From positions 1 through 64,000 of the forward strand of contig DJJU01000012.1 of assembly GCA_002434305.1 (NCBI GenBank): DNA of 64,000 nucleotides, in the 5' to 3' direction. This stretch comes from Alicycliphilus sp. UBA6560. GTDB lineage: Bacteria; Pseudomonadota; Gammaproteobacteria; Burkholderiales; Burkholderiaceae_C. Within the stretch, counting starts at the first letter, position 1. Each line of letters begins with the position of its first letter. Below are positions 1 to 8,887 of this stretch, piece after piece. Position numbers and translations under genes: made by a program. Below the pieces are notes generated by a model. That model ran no database searches and was not told the DNA's origin. It worked only from the letters and a program-made list of their open reading frames with translations.

Positions 1-90
1 TGAAGAGCCCCTCCGGCTGCTGCGGCAAGGGCGTTTCATTCAACGCCCTCGCTGCAGCAAGCCGGCAAGTATAGCGCAATTTTCAGCCCT

Positions 91-125
91 AAAAAGAAAA
101 GCGCTGTGCCGATGAGGCACCTCGC
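91..125 (-). terminator. Possible rho-independent terminator of the phosphoribosyltransferase gene
   Basis: Read on the minus strand, a hairpin with a GTGCC/GGCAC stem (plus an outer GCG/CGC pair across a two-base mismatch) is followed by a T-rich run (complement of 91-100). It begins a few bases after the stop codon at 130. A second hairpin, AGGGCGTT/AACGCCCT at 28-49, lies further out. No gene is visible in bases 1-129. Confidence 0.5.
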
Positions 126-129
126 AGCT

Positions 130-654
130 TCACAGCTTCCACTTCTCCAGAAGCTTGTCGGGTGACAGGTTGTCATAACCCTCGAATGGCTGATGAATCC
201 AAGGATTGGACGGGAGGAATTCCACCGAATAGTCGGGCGTGAACGTAGAGAACCCTTTGGTCCAGATCACCGCACTGCGCAGTTCGGTGATGGGCGCATA
301 GTTGGTCTTGAGCATGGCGATCACAGCATTCAGCGTATGCCCAGAGTCCGCCAAGTCATCCACCAGCAGAACGCGCCCGGCGATTTCACCCTTGGGCGTG
401 GTGATGAAGCGAGCGATATCCAGATGTCCCTGCACGGTACCGGCTTCCGCGCGGTAGGAGCTGGTGGACATGATGGCCAGGGGCTTGTCGAAGATGCGGC
501 TGAGGATGTCACCCGGCCGCAGACCGCCACGTGCCAGACACAGAATGGTGTCGAACTGCCAGCCAGACTGGTACACCTTGAGCGCCAGTTTCTCGATGAG
601 ATTGTGGTACTCGTCGTAGCTCACATACAGGTGCTTGCCATCTTCGGTCAGCAT
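130..654 (-). CDS. Purine-type phosphoribosyltransferase
   Basis: This 174-residue protein carries the type I PRPP-binding signature VLLVDDLADSGHT at about residues 95-107: hydrophobic strand, two acidic residues, then a Ser/Thr-rich loop. The family transfers ribose 5-phosphate from PRPP to a purine base in salvage, in the cytoplasm; the length fits xanthine/hypoxanthine/guanine enzymes. The base specificity cannot be read from the sequence. The ATG at 654 is preceded by a good GGAGTG ribosome-binding site. It follows purA on the same strand, separated by a copy of the interspersed repeat, so salvage and de novo purine genes are neighbours here. Confidence 0.88.
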   Translation of the reverse strand: MLTEDGKHLYVSYDEYHNLIEKLALKVYQSGWQFDTILCLARGGLRPGDILSRIFDKPLAIMSTSSYRAEAGTVQGHLDIARFITTPKGEIAGRVLLVDDLADSGHTLNAVIAMLKTNYAPITELRSAVIWTKGFSTFTPDYSVEFLPSNPWIHQPFEGYDNLSPDKLLEKWKL

Positions 655-667
655 CGTTCACTCCTTT

Positions 668-725
668 TTTAATAGCTTCTAGCGCTTGCTGCACAAGCCC
701 TGGAGGCCAATTTGACTTGAAATCA
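668..725 (-). repeat. Comamonadaceae-type interspersed repeat, copy 1
   Basis: On the minus strand this reads GGCCTCCAGGGCTTG, a short spacer, then CAAGCGCTAGAAGCTATT, flanked by AT-rich ends. It fills the space between purA and the phosphoribosyltransferase gene. The imperfect inverted arms could fold into a hairpin in the transcript. Confidence 0.75.
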
Positions 726-727
726 GC

Positions 728-2098
728 TTATGGCTGCGCGTACGGCTGCTGCATCACAATAGTGTGATCGCGATCTGGACTGGTAGAGATCATCGCGATC
801 GGCACGCCCGTCACCTGCTCGATGCGCTCCAGGTAGCTGCGAGCATTGGCTGGCAGATCCTCATACCGCGTCATGCCCACAGTGGACTCGCTCCAGCCGG
901 GCATCTGTTCATAGATAGGAATGCAGCGCGCGATCTCCTCGGCGCCCATGGGTAGCAGGTCAACACGTTCACCGTCGAGCTCGTAACCCACGCACAGCAG
1001 CAATTCCGACAGGCCGTCCAGCACGTCCAGCTTGGTGATGCACAGACCCGACAGGCCATTGACCTGCGCGCTGCGCTTGAGCAGGGCCGCATCGAACCAG
1101 CCGCAGCGGCGGCTGCGCCCGGTGGTCACGCCGCGCTCGGCGCCGACGGTGCTCATGTGGTAGCCCGGCGTTCCGGGCTTTTCCCACTCCAACTCCGTCG
1201 GGAAGGGGCCACCGCCCACGCGGGTGCAGTAGGCTTTGGTGATGCCTAGCACGTAGTGCAGCAGGCTCGGCCCTACGCCCGCGCCCGCGGCGGCATTGCC
1301 AGCAACACAGTTGCTGGAAGTGACATAGGGATAGGTGCCGTGGTCCACGTCTAGCAGCGTGCCCTGGGCGCCCTCGAACAGCAGGTTGGCCCCGCCAGCG
1401 TGGGCCTCGTTCAGCTCGCGCGAGACATCGGCCATCATAGGGCGCAGCATCTCTGCATGGCGCATAGCCTCTTCGAACACCGGCTCAAACTGCACCTGGC
1501 CGTCTTGGATGTAAGGCTTGAGCATGTCGCCGAACTGGAACTTGGCGGATCCAAGGAAAGTGGTCAGCACGTGGTTGTGCAGCGCCAGTAGCTCGCGCAA
1601 CTTGACCGCGAAACGTTCCGGGTGCTTCAGGTCCTGCACACGCAGGGCACGGCGCGCGATCTTGTCCTCATAGGCGGGGCCGATGCCGCGCCCGGTGGTG
1701 CCGATCTTCTCGGCGCCGCTGTGCTCGCGAGCCGCCTCGCGGGCCACGTCCAAAGCCGCATGGAAGGGCAGGATGAGCGGACAGGCCTCGCTGACGCGCA
1801 GGCGCGAACGGACCTCGACGCCGGCCTTTTCCAAACCCTCGATTTCCTCGAACAGCTTGGCCGCCGACAGCACCACGCCGTTGCCGATGTAGCACTTCAC
1901 ACCGGGACGCATGATGCCGCTGGGGATCAGGTGCAGGGCCGTCTTGATGCCATTGATGACCAGTGTGTGGCCCGCGTTGTGGCCGCCCTGGAAGCGCACC
2001 ACGCCCTGCGCACTTTCGGTCAGCCAGTCCACCAGCTTGCCCTTGCCTTCGTCGCCCCACTGGGTGCCGACCACGACGACGTTGCGCCCTTTGCTCAT
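728..2098 (-). CDS. purA: Adenylosuccinate synthetase
   Basis: PurA joins IMP and aspartate with GTP to make adenylosuccinate, the first committed step to AMP. The N-terminus has the GTP-binding loop VVVGTQWGDEGKGK and the GGHNAGHT segment; the C-terminal part contains TTGRSRRCGWFD and the guanine-recognising TKLDVLDGL. The ATG at 2098 gives 456 residues, beginning MSKGRNVVVVG, which matches family length. A TTG four codons upstream (2110) is possible but less likely. hisZ lies upstream on the same strand, an arrangement common in betaproteobacteria. Confidence 0.97.
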   Translation of the reverse strand: MSKGRNVVVVGTQWGDEGKGKLVDWLTESAQGVVRFQGGHNAGHTLVINGIKTALHLIPSGIMRPGVKCYIGNGVVLSAAKLFEEIEGLEKAGVEVRSRLRVSEACPLILPFHAALDVAREAAREHSGAEKIGTTGRGIGPAYEDKIARRALRVQDLKHPERFAVKLRELLALHNHVLTTFLGSAKFQFGDMLKPYIQDGQVQFEPVFEEAMRHAEMLRPMMADVSRELNEAHAGGANLLFEGAQGTLLDVDHGTYPYVTSSNCVAGNAAAGAGVGPSLLHYVLGITKAYCTRVGGGPFPTELEWEKPGTPGYHMSTVGAERGVTTGRSRRCGWFDAALLKRSAQVNGLSGLCITKLDVLDGLSELLLCVGYELDGERVDLLPMGAEEIARCIPIYEQMPGWSESTVGMTRYEDLPANARSYLERIEQVTGVPIAMISTSPDRDHTIVMQQPYAQP

Positions 2099-2144
2099 CT
2101 TTATGTCCAACCTAAGTCAAAAAAGGAAGAAGGAAGAAAACCGC

Positions 2145-3293
2145 TCACAGAGGGCGCACGACCCACTGCCCGTCTTCGCACATCAATTCACGGTCGCAGC
2201 AGAACTCATCGATCTCGCTGCTGCTCTCCGAGAGCATGCATACCACGGTCTCGCCCTGCCTGCGCAGCGCGGCAATGGCGGCAATGGCTTCGCTGCTCTC
2301 GCCCCAGGGCGCACGGATGGCCGCCTTCAAAGGACGGGGAGGCACCACGCCGACCAGCTGCTTGATGTCCAGGCTGAAGCCGGCTGCCGGCCGGTTGCGC
2401 CCAAATGCCGCGCCCACCTCGTCATAGCGCCCCCCACGCACCAGCGCATCGCTGGCGCCGGGCACGTACATCGCGAAGCGCGTGCCGCTGTAGTAGGCAT
2501 AGCCACGCAGGTCGGCCAGGTCGAAAGTGACGCGCGCGCCCTTGATCCGGGATGCAATAGATCTCAAATCTGATAGCGCCTGCCGCAATTCCGGTGCGGG
2601 TTTGAGCACTTTTTCCGCCTCATCCAGCACCTGGACGTCGCCGTACAGATCCAGCAGGGCTAGCAGCCCCTCGCGGGCGGGGGCCGGAAAATTGCGCGTC
2701 AAGTCCGCCAGTTCGCTGCCGTCCTTGGCCGCCAGCGCCGCATGCACGTCATTGAGCATGGCCAGGTCTACCGGGACCCCGGCCAGCAGGCTGCGCACGA
2801 TACGCACATCGGCCAAGTCGACGCTGACCTCGGGCACCTGCGCCACGCGCAGGCATTCCAGCGCCAGCACCACGGACTCGATGTCCGCCTCCATGCCCGC
2901 GTGGCCGTAAATCTCGGCCCCGAACTGCAGCGGCTCGCGCGTAGCGCGCGGACGGTCCGGGCGGGTGTGCAGCACCGGGCCACAGTAGCAAAGCCGGGTA
3001 ACGCCGCGACGGTTGAGCAGGTGGGCATCGATACGAGCCACCTGCTGGGTGGTGTCTGCGCGCAGGCCGATGGAACGGCCCGACAGCTGGTCGACCAGCT
3101 TGAACGTCTGCAGGTCCAGCGCCTCGCCGGCTCCGGTCAGGAGCGAATCGAGGTGTTCCAGCAGCGGCGGCATCACCAGCTCGTAGCCATAGCTGCGGGC
3201 CGTGTCCAGCAAGCTGCGGCGCAGCTCTTCGATGTGCCGGGCCTCGGAAGGCAGGACATCGGCAATGTGATCCGGCAGGACCCAGGCAGACAT
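2145..3293 (-). CDS. hisZ: ATP phosphoribosyltransferase regulatory subunit
   Basis: HisZ is a histidyl-tRNA synthetase-like protein without aminoacylation activity. It pairs with the short form of HisG to make the active, histidine-sensitive first enzyme of histidine synthesis. The 382-residue protein shows the class II core (motif-2-like LCYCGPVLHTRPDRPRATRE at about 96-115 and a late GGRYDEVGAAFGR) but is shorter than the true HisS encoded at 10.7-12.0 kb and lacks its anticodon-binding domain. It lies between the DUF2065 gene and purA in a minus-strand series. The catalytic partner hisG is not in the window. Confidence 0.94.
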   Translation of the reverse strand: MSAWVLPDHIADVLPSEARHIEELRRSLLDTARSYGYELVMPPLLEHLDSLLTGAGEALDLQTFKLVDQLSGRSIGLRADTTQQVARIDAHLLNRRGVTRLCYCGPVLHTRPDRPRATREPLQFGAEIYGHAGMEADIESVVLALECLRVAQVPEVSVDLADVRIVRSLLAGVPVDLAMLNDVHAALAAKDGSELADLTRNFPAPAREGLLALLDLYGDVQVLDEAEKVLKPAPELRQALSDLRSIASRIKGARVTFDLADLRGYAYYSGTRFAMYVPGASDALVRGGRYDEVGAAFGRNRPAAGFSLDIKQLVGVVPPRPLKAAIRAPWGESSEAIAAIAALRRQGETVVCMLSESSSEIDEFCCDRELMCEDGQWVVRPL

Positions 3294-3343
3294 GGAAAAA
3301 AAGGGGGAGCTGTTAAAAGGGGGATTCTACTGGCTGGGGCATC

Positions 3344-3360
3344 GCCGGCCTGAGGCCGGC
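3344..3360. repeat. GCCGGCC/GGCCGGC hairpin between DUF2065 gene and hisZ
   Basis: A perfect 7-base inverted repeat with a three-base TGA loop lies in the intergenic gap. It has no T run, so it is more like a REP-type or RNA-stabilising hairpin than a terminator. Confidence 0.45.
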
Positions 3361-3370
3361 TCCAGGCCGA

Positions 3371-3562
3371 TCAGGCCAGCAGCAGCAACACGAGCGCACC
3401 CGCAAGGATGCTCAGCAGCGCACAAAACCGGATCTGCCCGTCGCGCAGCTGCAGCAGCTGGCTGAAGGTGCGCCGCCAGCCGGCCGGAGAGACGAAGGGA
3501 AATATCCCTTCGATCACCAGCACGATCCCGATGGCGCCCCAGGCAGCGCTGCTCCAGTCCAC
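3371..3562 (-). CDS. DUF2065 family small membrane protein
   Basis: This 63-residue protein has two hydrophobic segments: about residues 8-26 (AIGIVLVIEGIFPFVSP) and 45-62 (ALLSILAGALVLLLLA). A basic GWRRTFSQL stretch lies between them. This is the DUF2065 (YjeT-type) layout; the function is unknown. The start is GTG at 3562. It sits directly downstream of hflC, the same position as yjeT after hflC in enterobacteria, so an inner-membrane role connected with HflKC is possible but unproven. Confidence 0.8.
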   Translation of the reverse strand: MDWSSAAWGAIGIVLVIEGIFPFVSPAGWRRTFSQLLQLRDGQIRFCALLSILAGALVLLLLA

Positions 3563-3589
3563 CGGATGGCCTGCGCCAACGGCTGCCGC

Positions 3590-4492
3590 TCAGGGCGTCT
3601 GGCGCGCACCAGCGCTGCCGGTGCCTCGGAAAGCCTTGAAGAACTCAGTGGACGAAGGGTCGATCACCATCACGTCGCTCTTGCGATTGAAACTGGACTT
3701 ATAGGCTTCGAGACTACGATAGAACTGGGCGAACTGCGGGTCGCGGCCAAAGGCCTCACCGTAGGTACGCGCGGCTTCGGCATCGCCTTCGCCCTTGACC
3801 TTCTGCGCATCGCGGTAGGCGTTCGCAATGGTGATCTCGCGCTGACGGTCGGCATCGGCGCGGATCTTCTCGCCCTCGGCCGCGCCCGTGGAGCGCAGTT
3901 CGTTGGCCACGCGCTTGCGCTCGGCCTCCATGCGGCGATAGACAGACTCGGTGATGGCCTCCACATAGTCCACGCGGGTGATACGCACGTCTACTACGTC
4001 CACGCCCCAAGGCTTAGCGCCGCGTACGGCCTCCAGCACCTCGCGCTTGACGTCCGACATGAGCGCGTCCCGCTTGGTGGAGATCAGTTCGCGCACAGTG
4101 CGGCGGTTGACCTCTTCCTGGAAGGCGTTGCGCACCACGCGGTTGAGCTGCAGTGCACCGGCGTTCTCGTCCAGGCCGACGTTGCGGATGTACTCCGACG
4201 GATCGGTGATGCGCCAGCGCACGTACCAGTCGATCACCACGCGCTGCTTCTCGGCCGTCAGCATGGACTCGGTGTCCGAGCTGTCCAGCGTGAGCAGGCG
4301 CTTGTCGATGTAGCGCACGTTCTGGAACGGCGGCGGCAGCTTGAAGTTCAAGCCTGGCTCGGTGATCACGTCCTTGATCTGGCCGAGGGCATAGACCACG
4401 CCGAACTGACGCTGGTCCACCACGAAGACCATGGAGCTCAGCAAAGCGAGCGCGATCAGGACGCTGGTTGCGATGAATCCGATTCTGTTCAC
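3590..4492 (-). CDS. hflC: HflC, FtsH protease modulator subunit
   Basis: HflC forms a large ring with HflK in the inner membrane and modulates the FtsH protease. The 300-residue protein has one N-terminal membrane segment (about residues 6-26) followed by the SPFH/band-7 domain, starting near FVVDQRQFGVVYALGQI, and a helical region rich in Arg, Ala and Glu. The start is GTG at 4492, nine bases after the hflK stop, so the two are probably co-translated. Confidence 0.95.
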   Translation of the reverse strand: MNRIGFIATSVLIALALLSSMVFVVDQRQFGVVYALGQIKDVITEPGLNFKLPPPFQNVRYIDKRLLTLDSSDTESMLTAEKQRVVIDWYVRWRITDPSEYIRNVGLDENAGALQLNRVVRNAFQEEVNRRTVRELISTKRDALMSDVKREVLEAVRGAKPWGVDVVDVRITRVDYVEAITESVYRRMEAERKRVANELRSTGAAEGEKIRADADRQREITIANAYRDAQKVKGEGDAEAARTYGEAFGRDPQFAQFYRSLEAYKSSFNRKSDVMVIDPSSTEFFKAFRGTGSAGARQTP

Positions 4493-4501
4493 ACGGCTCT
4501 C

Positions 4502-5881
4502 CTATCGGGACTCGCGTTCACGCGAGCGGGCATCGCGGGCGCGTCCGTCGTTGTTCAGCGGCGCCGCCCCGGCACCGGCGGAGGACGGTCCCGGTGTGGC
4601 GGGTGCTGTATCCAGGCCTGTGACAGCGGGCTGCGGCGTTTGGGCAACGCCCTGCATGATCTTGTCCAGCGGCAGATACAACAGGTTGGAGCCTTGACGC
4701 GACTCCACCAGTACCTTGGTCACGCTGCTGTAGATCTGCTGCATGCTCTCCAGGTACATGCGGTCACGCGTCACCTGCGGCGCCTTCTGGTACTCGGCCA
4801 GCACGGAGGAAAAGCGTTGGGCGTCACCCTGCGCCTGGGCCACGATGCGCGCCTTGTAGGCGGCAGCCTCTTCGCCCAAACGCGAAGCCGTCCCCACCGC
4901 GCGAGGGATCACGTCATTGGCATAGGCCTGGGCCTCGTTCTTGGCGCGCTCGCGCTCCTGGCCGGCCTTCAGAACATCGTCGAACGCCGCCTGCACCTGC
5001 TCGGGCGGACGCACGCCACCCTGCTGCAGGTTGATGCCCACGACCTCGACACCGACCTTGTAGCGGTCCAGGATGGACTGCATCAGATTGCGCACACGCG
5101 GGGCGATCTGGTCGCGCTCCTCGGCCAGGGCGCTGTCCATACGCATCTTGCCGACGACCTCACGCACGGCCGTCTCGGCAGCCTGCACCACGGCATCGCC
5201 GGGATTGCGGCTCTCGAACAGCCAGGCGCGCGCATCGTTCAGGCGGTACTGCACGGCGAACTTGATTTCGACGATGTTCTCGTCCTCGGTCAGCATGGCC
5301 GATTCGCGCAGCCCTGTGCTCTTGATGATGCTGTCACGGCCCACATCCACCGAACGGATCTGCGTCACGAACACCAGCTCATGGCGCTGGATGGGGTACG
5401 GCAGTCGCCAGTTGAAGCCGGCATTGACGGTGCTCTTGTACTTGCCGAACTGAGTGATGACGGCCTGCTGACCTTCCTGGACGATGAAAAAGCCTGTGCC
5501 CAGCCAGATCAATACGGCAACCCCTGCGATCAGCCCCAGGCCGACGCCGGCATTTTTCATGTCAGGCTGGAAGCTGCCGCCGCCACCGCCGCCCGCCGGC
5601 GGCTGGCCGCGCCCGTTACCGCCGCCACGCCCGCCAAACAGGCCACCAAGCTTGCGGTTCAGGTCACGCCACAGCTCGTCCAGGTCCGGCGGCTGCCCGC
5701 TGGCCGGACCGCCGTCCCGCCCGCGGTTGCCCCGGGGGGGGTCGACAGGGCGTTCAGGCTCCGGGCGCTGGCCCTCGCCGCCCTCCTCGCCCCGGCCCCA
5801 GCGTGGATCGTTGAGGTTGAACATCCCCCGAATGCGCGCCGGCAGCAGGGCCTGGCGCCAGGAGCGGCTAGGAAGGTTCAT
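4502..5881 (-). CDS. hflK: HflK, FtsH protease modulator subunit
   Basis: HflK is the partner of HflC in the membrane complex around FtsH. The 459-residue protein has a long Gly/Arg/Pro-rich cytoplasmic N-terminus (about residues 25-110), one membrane segment (about 112-135, GVGLGLIAGVAVLIWLGTGF) and an SPFH domain beginning near GQQAVITQFGKY. The ATG at 5881 gives this length; an in-frame ATG at 5824 (MFNLNDPRWGR) is a credible alternative start, since many homologues begin close to that motif. It lies between hflX and hflC. Confidence 0.95.
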   Translation of the reverse strand: MNLPSRSWRQALLPARIRGMFNLNDPRWGRGEEGGEGQRPEPERPVDPPRGNRGRDGGPASGQPPDLDELWRDLNRKLGGLFGGRGGGNGRGQPPAGGGGGGSFQPDMKNAGVGLGLIAGVAVLIWLGTGFFIVQEGQQAVITQFGKYKSTVNAGFNWRLPYPIQRHELVFVTQIRSVDVGRDSIIKSTGLRESAMLTEDENIVEIKFAVQYRLNDARAWLFESRNPGDAVVQAAETAVREVVGKMRMDSALAEERDQIAPRVRNLMQSILDRYKVGVEVVGINLQQGGVRPPEQVQAAFDDVLKAGQERERAKNEAQAYANDVIPRAVGTASRLGEEAAAYKARIVAQAQGDAQRFSSVLAEYQKAPQVTRDRMYLESMQQIYSSVTKVLVESRQGSNLLYLPLDKIMQGVAQTPQPAVTGLDTAPATPGPSSAGAGAAPLNNDGRARDARSRERESR

Positions 5882-5935
5882 GCGCAGATTCTCTTATTCT
5901 GTGAAGACACGACAACAAGCGAGCATTGTGCCCAA

Positions 5936-7120
5936 TCACTCCTCGGCCGCCGGCAATTCAGCCGCGGCACCAGGGGGCATGTTCCAGCTGGCGCGCTCCA
6001 GCGCCATGGCGGCGAGTTGAGCGCGCAGGGCCGCCATGCCAGTGCCGTCGCGCGCACTCACGTAGATGCGCGGCACCTGGCGACCATCGATCTCGTAGGT
6101 ATCCAGCAAGGTCGCAGGCCGGGCATCAGCAGGAACGGCATCGAGCTTGTTGAATACCAAGAGCTGGGTGATGTCAGCAGCACCGATCTCGTGCAGTACC
6201 AACTGCACCTGGGCGATCTGCTCGGGATAGCCGGGGTTGGAGGCATCCACCACGTGCAACAGCAGGTCGGCATCCACGGCCTCCTGCAACGTGGCCTGAA
6301 AGGCATCGACCAGCCCGTGGGGCAGGTCGCGGATGAAGCCGACGGTGTCCGATAGCGATACCGATCCAATACCCTCGCCCAGATAAAGCTGGCGCGTGGT
6401 GGTGTCCAGCGTTGCGAACAATTGGTTGGCCGCATAGGCGCGCGCCTTGACCAGGGCGTTGAATAGGGTCGACTTGCCGGCGTTGGTGTAGCCGACGATG
6501 GAGATGTTGAACGTCTCGCGCCGCTCGCGCTGGCGCCGCTGCGTGTTGCGCTGGCGCTTGACCTTAACCAGGCGCTCGCGTGTGCGCTTGATGGCTTCGT
6601 CGATCATGCGGCGGTCCAACTCGATCTGCCGCTCGCCGGGGCCGCCGCGTGTGCCGATGCCGCCGCGCTGTCGCTCCAGGTGAGACCAGCGGCGCACCAG
6701 GCGCGTACTCAGGTACTGCAGCCGGGCGAGTTCCACTTGCAGCTTGCCTTCGTGGCTGCGCGCGCGCTGGGCAAAGATTTCCAGGATGAGCAGCGTGCGG
6801 TCGTTGACCGGCAGGCCGATGTGGCGCTCCAAGTTGCGCTGCTGGGCAGGGCTGAGTGCCTGGTCGAACAGCACCTCCTGAGCGCCATGCATTTCCGCCA
6901 GGGTACGGATCTCGTCCGCCTTGCCGCTGCCGACGAACAGCGCCGCGTCGGGCACCTTGCGCTTGCAGGTCAGACGGGCGACGGGCTCCAGCCCTGCGGT
7001 CTGCGCCAGCAGGCCGAGCTCTTCCAGATCGCCGTCGAAATGACGCAGGCCAAAATCCACGCCGATCAGCAAGACCGGCGCGGCAGGGCCATCAAAAGGT
7101 TGATGAGGGGAAGTTGTCAA
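5936..7120 (-). CDS. hflX: GTPase HflX
   Basis: HflX is a ribosome-associated GTPase that splits stalled or heat-damaged 70S ribosomes. The protein has the N-terminal HflX domain (to about residue 205, including the RGGIGTRGGPGE glycine-rich loop near 156), then a G domain with G1 GYTNAGKS, G3 DTVGFIRDLPHGL and G4 NKLD. The likely start is TTG at 7120; no in-frame ATG lies nearby and no strong ribosome-binding site is visible, so the exact N-terminus is uncertain. It is downstream of hfq, as in most proteobacteria. Confidence 0.94.
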   Translation of the reverse strand: MTTSPHQPFDGPAAPVLLIGVDFGLRHFDGDLEELGLLAQTAGLEPVARLTCKRKVPDAALFVGSGKADEIRTLAEMHGAQEVLFDQALSPAQQRNLERHIGLPVNDRTLLILEIFAQRARSHEGKLQVELARLQYLSTRLVRRWSHLERQRGGIGTRGGPGERQIELDRRMIDEAIKRTRERLVKVKRQRNTQRRQRERRETFNISIVGYTNAGKSTLFNALVKARAYAANQLFATLDTTTRQLYLGEGIGSVSLSDTVGFIRDLPHGLVDAFQATLQEAVDADLLLHVVDASNPGYPEQIAQVQLVLHEIGAADITQLLVFNKLDAVPADARPATLLDTYEIDGRQVPRIYVSARDGTGMAALRAQLAAMALERASWNMPPGAAAELPAAEE

Positions 7121-7144
7121 TGCTGCGGGCGCCAGGAGTGCGAG

Positions 7145-7162
7145 GCGCCGGCTTGCCGGCGC
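7145..7162. repeat. GCGCCGGC/GCCGGCGC hairpin between hfq and hflX
   Basis: A perfect 8-base inverted repeat around TT lies in the 66-base gap between the hfq stop and the hflX start. There is no T tract. It could lower read-through or stabilise the hfq message. Confidence 0.4.
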
Positions 7163-7186
7163 AGCTTCGCGCCGCCAATGGTGGGG

Positions 7187-7444
7187 TTATCGGTTCTCGC
7201 CGCTGTCCGGCTCAGCCGGCTCGGCCGTGGAGAAGTTCACGGCGCGCCCCGGGACGATGGTGGAGATGGCGTGCTTGTAGACCATCTGGGTCACTGTATT
7301 GCGCAGCAGCACGACGTACTGATCGAAGGATTCGATCTGTCCTTGCAGCTTGATGCCGTTGACCAGATAGATGGAAACCGGCACATGCTCGCGGCGCAGT
7401 GCGTTGAGGAAAGGGTCTTGCAGAAGCTGGCCTTTATTGCTCAC
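7187..7444 (-). CDS. hfq: RNA chaperone Hfq
   Basis: Hfq is the hexameric Sm-like protein that pairs small RNAs with mRNAs. The sequence SNKGQLLQDPFLNALRREHVP is the classic N-terminus. The Sm1 region runs through NGIKLQGQIESFDQYVVLL and the Sm2 YKHAIST is present. The acidic C-terminal tail is short (TAEPAEPDSGENR). The start is the GTG at 7444, preceded by GGAG at good spacing, giving 85 residues; a longer reading with 16 extra N-terminal residues is unsupported. Confidence 0.97.
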   Translation of the reverse strand: MSNKGQLLQDPFLNALRREHVPVSIYLVNGIKLQGQIESFDQYVVLLRNTVTQMVYKHAISTIVPGRAVNFSTAEPAEPDSGENR

Positions 7445-7521
7445 GATATTCTCCGTGTTCAAAGATGTTGTTGTGATACGGCACCTTACCACAGCCGTGC
7501 ACCCCCACGGAGACCAGGGCG

Positions 7522-8862
7522 TCAGCCCTCGCCCTTGTCCGCGTAGGGATTGGCCGAGGTTTTCATTTCGATGCGCAGCGGCGTGCCGACCAGGTCGAAC
7601 TCCTTGCGAAAGCGCCCTTCCAGGAAGCGCTTGTATGCGTCAGTGACGTGCTCCAGCGAGTTGCCGTGGATGACGATAATGGGCGGGTTCATGCCGCCCT
7701 GGTGCGCGTAGCGCAGCTTGGGCCGAAAGCTTCCCGAACGCTTGGGCGCCTGGAACTGCACCGACTCCAGCAGCACGCGTGTCAGCACGGGTGTGGGCAT
7801 CTTGCGATTGGCGGCCTTGTAGGCTTGCACCAGCGACGTCCACAGCGGTGCCAGGCCCTGGCGCTTCTGCGCCGAGATGAAGTGCAGTGAGGCGAACTTC
7901 AGGAACGAAAGCCGCGTCTCGATGGAGCGCTCCAGTTCCTGGCGCTGGTAGCTGTCGACCGCGTCCCATTTGTTGATGGCGACCACCACGGCCCGGCCGC
8001 TCTCCAGGATATAGCCGGCGATGTGCGCATCCTGGTCGGTCACGCCCTGAGTGGCATCCAGCAGCAGCAGCACCACGTGCGCCGACTCGATGGCCTGCAG
8101 CGTCTTGACCACGGAGAACTTCTCGATGGCCTCGAACACCCGGCCCTTGCGGCGCAACCCGGCCGTGTCGATCAACTCGAACTTGCGCCCGCCCCGCTCC
8201 AGCGGCACGGTAATGGCATCGCGCGTGGTGCCTGGCAGGTCGAAGGCCACCAGGCGCTCCTCGCCCAGCCAGGCGTTGATCAGCGTGGACTTGCCCACGT
8301 TGGGCCGGCCGGCCACGGCCAGGCGAATGACGTCCTGGTCCTGCTCGGACTCATCGTCGTCGCCCGGCGGCGGCAGCGGCTCCAGCGCATGTTCCACCAG
8401 GCCGCGCACGCCCTGGCCGTGGGCGGCTGAGACGGGAAAAACTTCGCCCAGACCCAGTTCATAGAACTCGGCCAACTGCGCGCTGCCCTGCATGCCCTCG
8501 GCCTTGTTGCCGGCCAGCACGCAGGGCTTGCCCAGGCGGCGCAGGTAGTCGGCGATGTCGTGGTCCTGGGCGGACAGGCCGGCACGTGCGTCCACCACGA
8601 AGATGACCACGTCGGCCTCGGCCACCGCCTGGCGCGTCTGGCGGGCCATTTCACGGTAGATGCCGCTGCCGGCGTCGGGTTCAAAGCCGCCGGTGTCGAT
8701 GACGATGTATTCCAGCTTGCCCTGGCGGCCATGACCGTAGTGGCGGTCGCGCGTGAGGCCGGCGAAGTCCGCCACGATCGCGTCACGCGTTTTGGTGAGG
8801 CGGTTGAACAAGGTGGATTTGCCCACATTGGGCCGCCCCACCAGGGCGATGACGGGTTTCAT
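7522..8862 (-). CDS. der: Ribosome biogenesis GTPase Der (EngA)
   Basis: Der is an essential GTPase for 50S subunit maturation. It is recognised by two tandem G domains: the first P-loop GRPNVGKSTLFN at residues 8-19 and the second GRPNVGKSTLINAW near 190. Each has its own DTGG/DTAG and NK.D motifs. A KH-like C-terminal domain follows. The length of 446 residues is typical. It starts an apparent minus-strand run with bamB, yfgM and hisS upstream, the order seen in many beta- and gammaproteobacteria. Confidence 0.97.
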   Translation of the reverse strand: MKPVIALVGRPNVGKSTLFNRLTKTRDAIVADFAGLTRDRHYGHGRQGKLEYIVIDTGGFEPDAGSGIYREMARQTRQAVAEADVVIFVVDARAGLSAQDHDIADYLRRLGKPCVLAGNKAEGMQGSAQLAEFYELGLGEVFPVSAAHGQGVRGLVEHALEPLPPPGDDDESEQDQDVIRLAVAGRPNVGKSTLINAWLGEERLVAFDLPGTTRDAITVPLERGGRKFELIDTAGLRRKGRVFEAIEKFSVVKTLQAIESAHVVLLLLDATQGVTDQDAHIAGYILESGRAVVVAINKWDAVDSYQRQELERSIETRLSFLKFASLHFISAQKRQGLAPLWTSLVQAYKAANRKMPTPVLTRVLLESVQFQAPKRSGSFRPKLRYAHQGGMNPPIIVIHGNSLEHVTDAYKRFLEGRFRKEFDLVGTPLRIEMKTSANPYADKGEG

Positions 8863-8887
8863 CCCTTCCCTTCAATTCAGAGTTTTG

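Noticed and set aside
2530..2610. Possible repeat copy inside hisZ
   Set aside because: A stretch with GATAGCGCCTGCCGCAATT and CAAATC resembles part of the repeat, but the arms do not pair and the match is too short.
3566..6355. 929-codon plus-strand open frame opposite hflC, hflK and hflX
   Set aside because: It is antisense to three well-supported genes and has the His/Arg/Gln/Leu-rich composition typical of a shadow frame in high-GC DNA. There are no recognisable domains.
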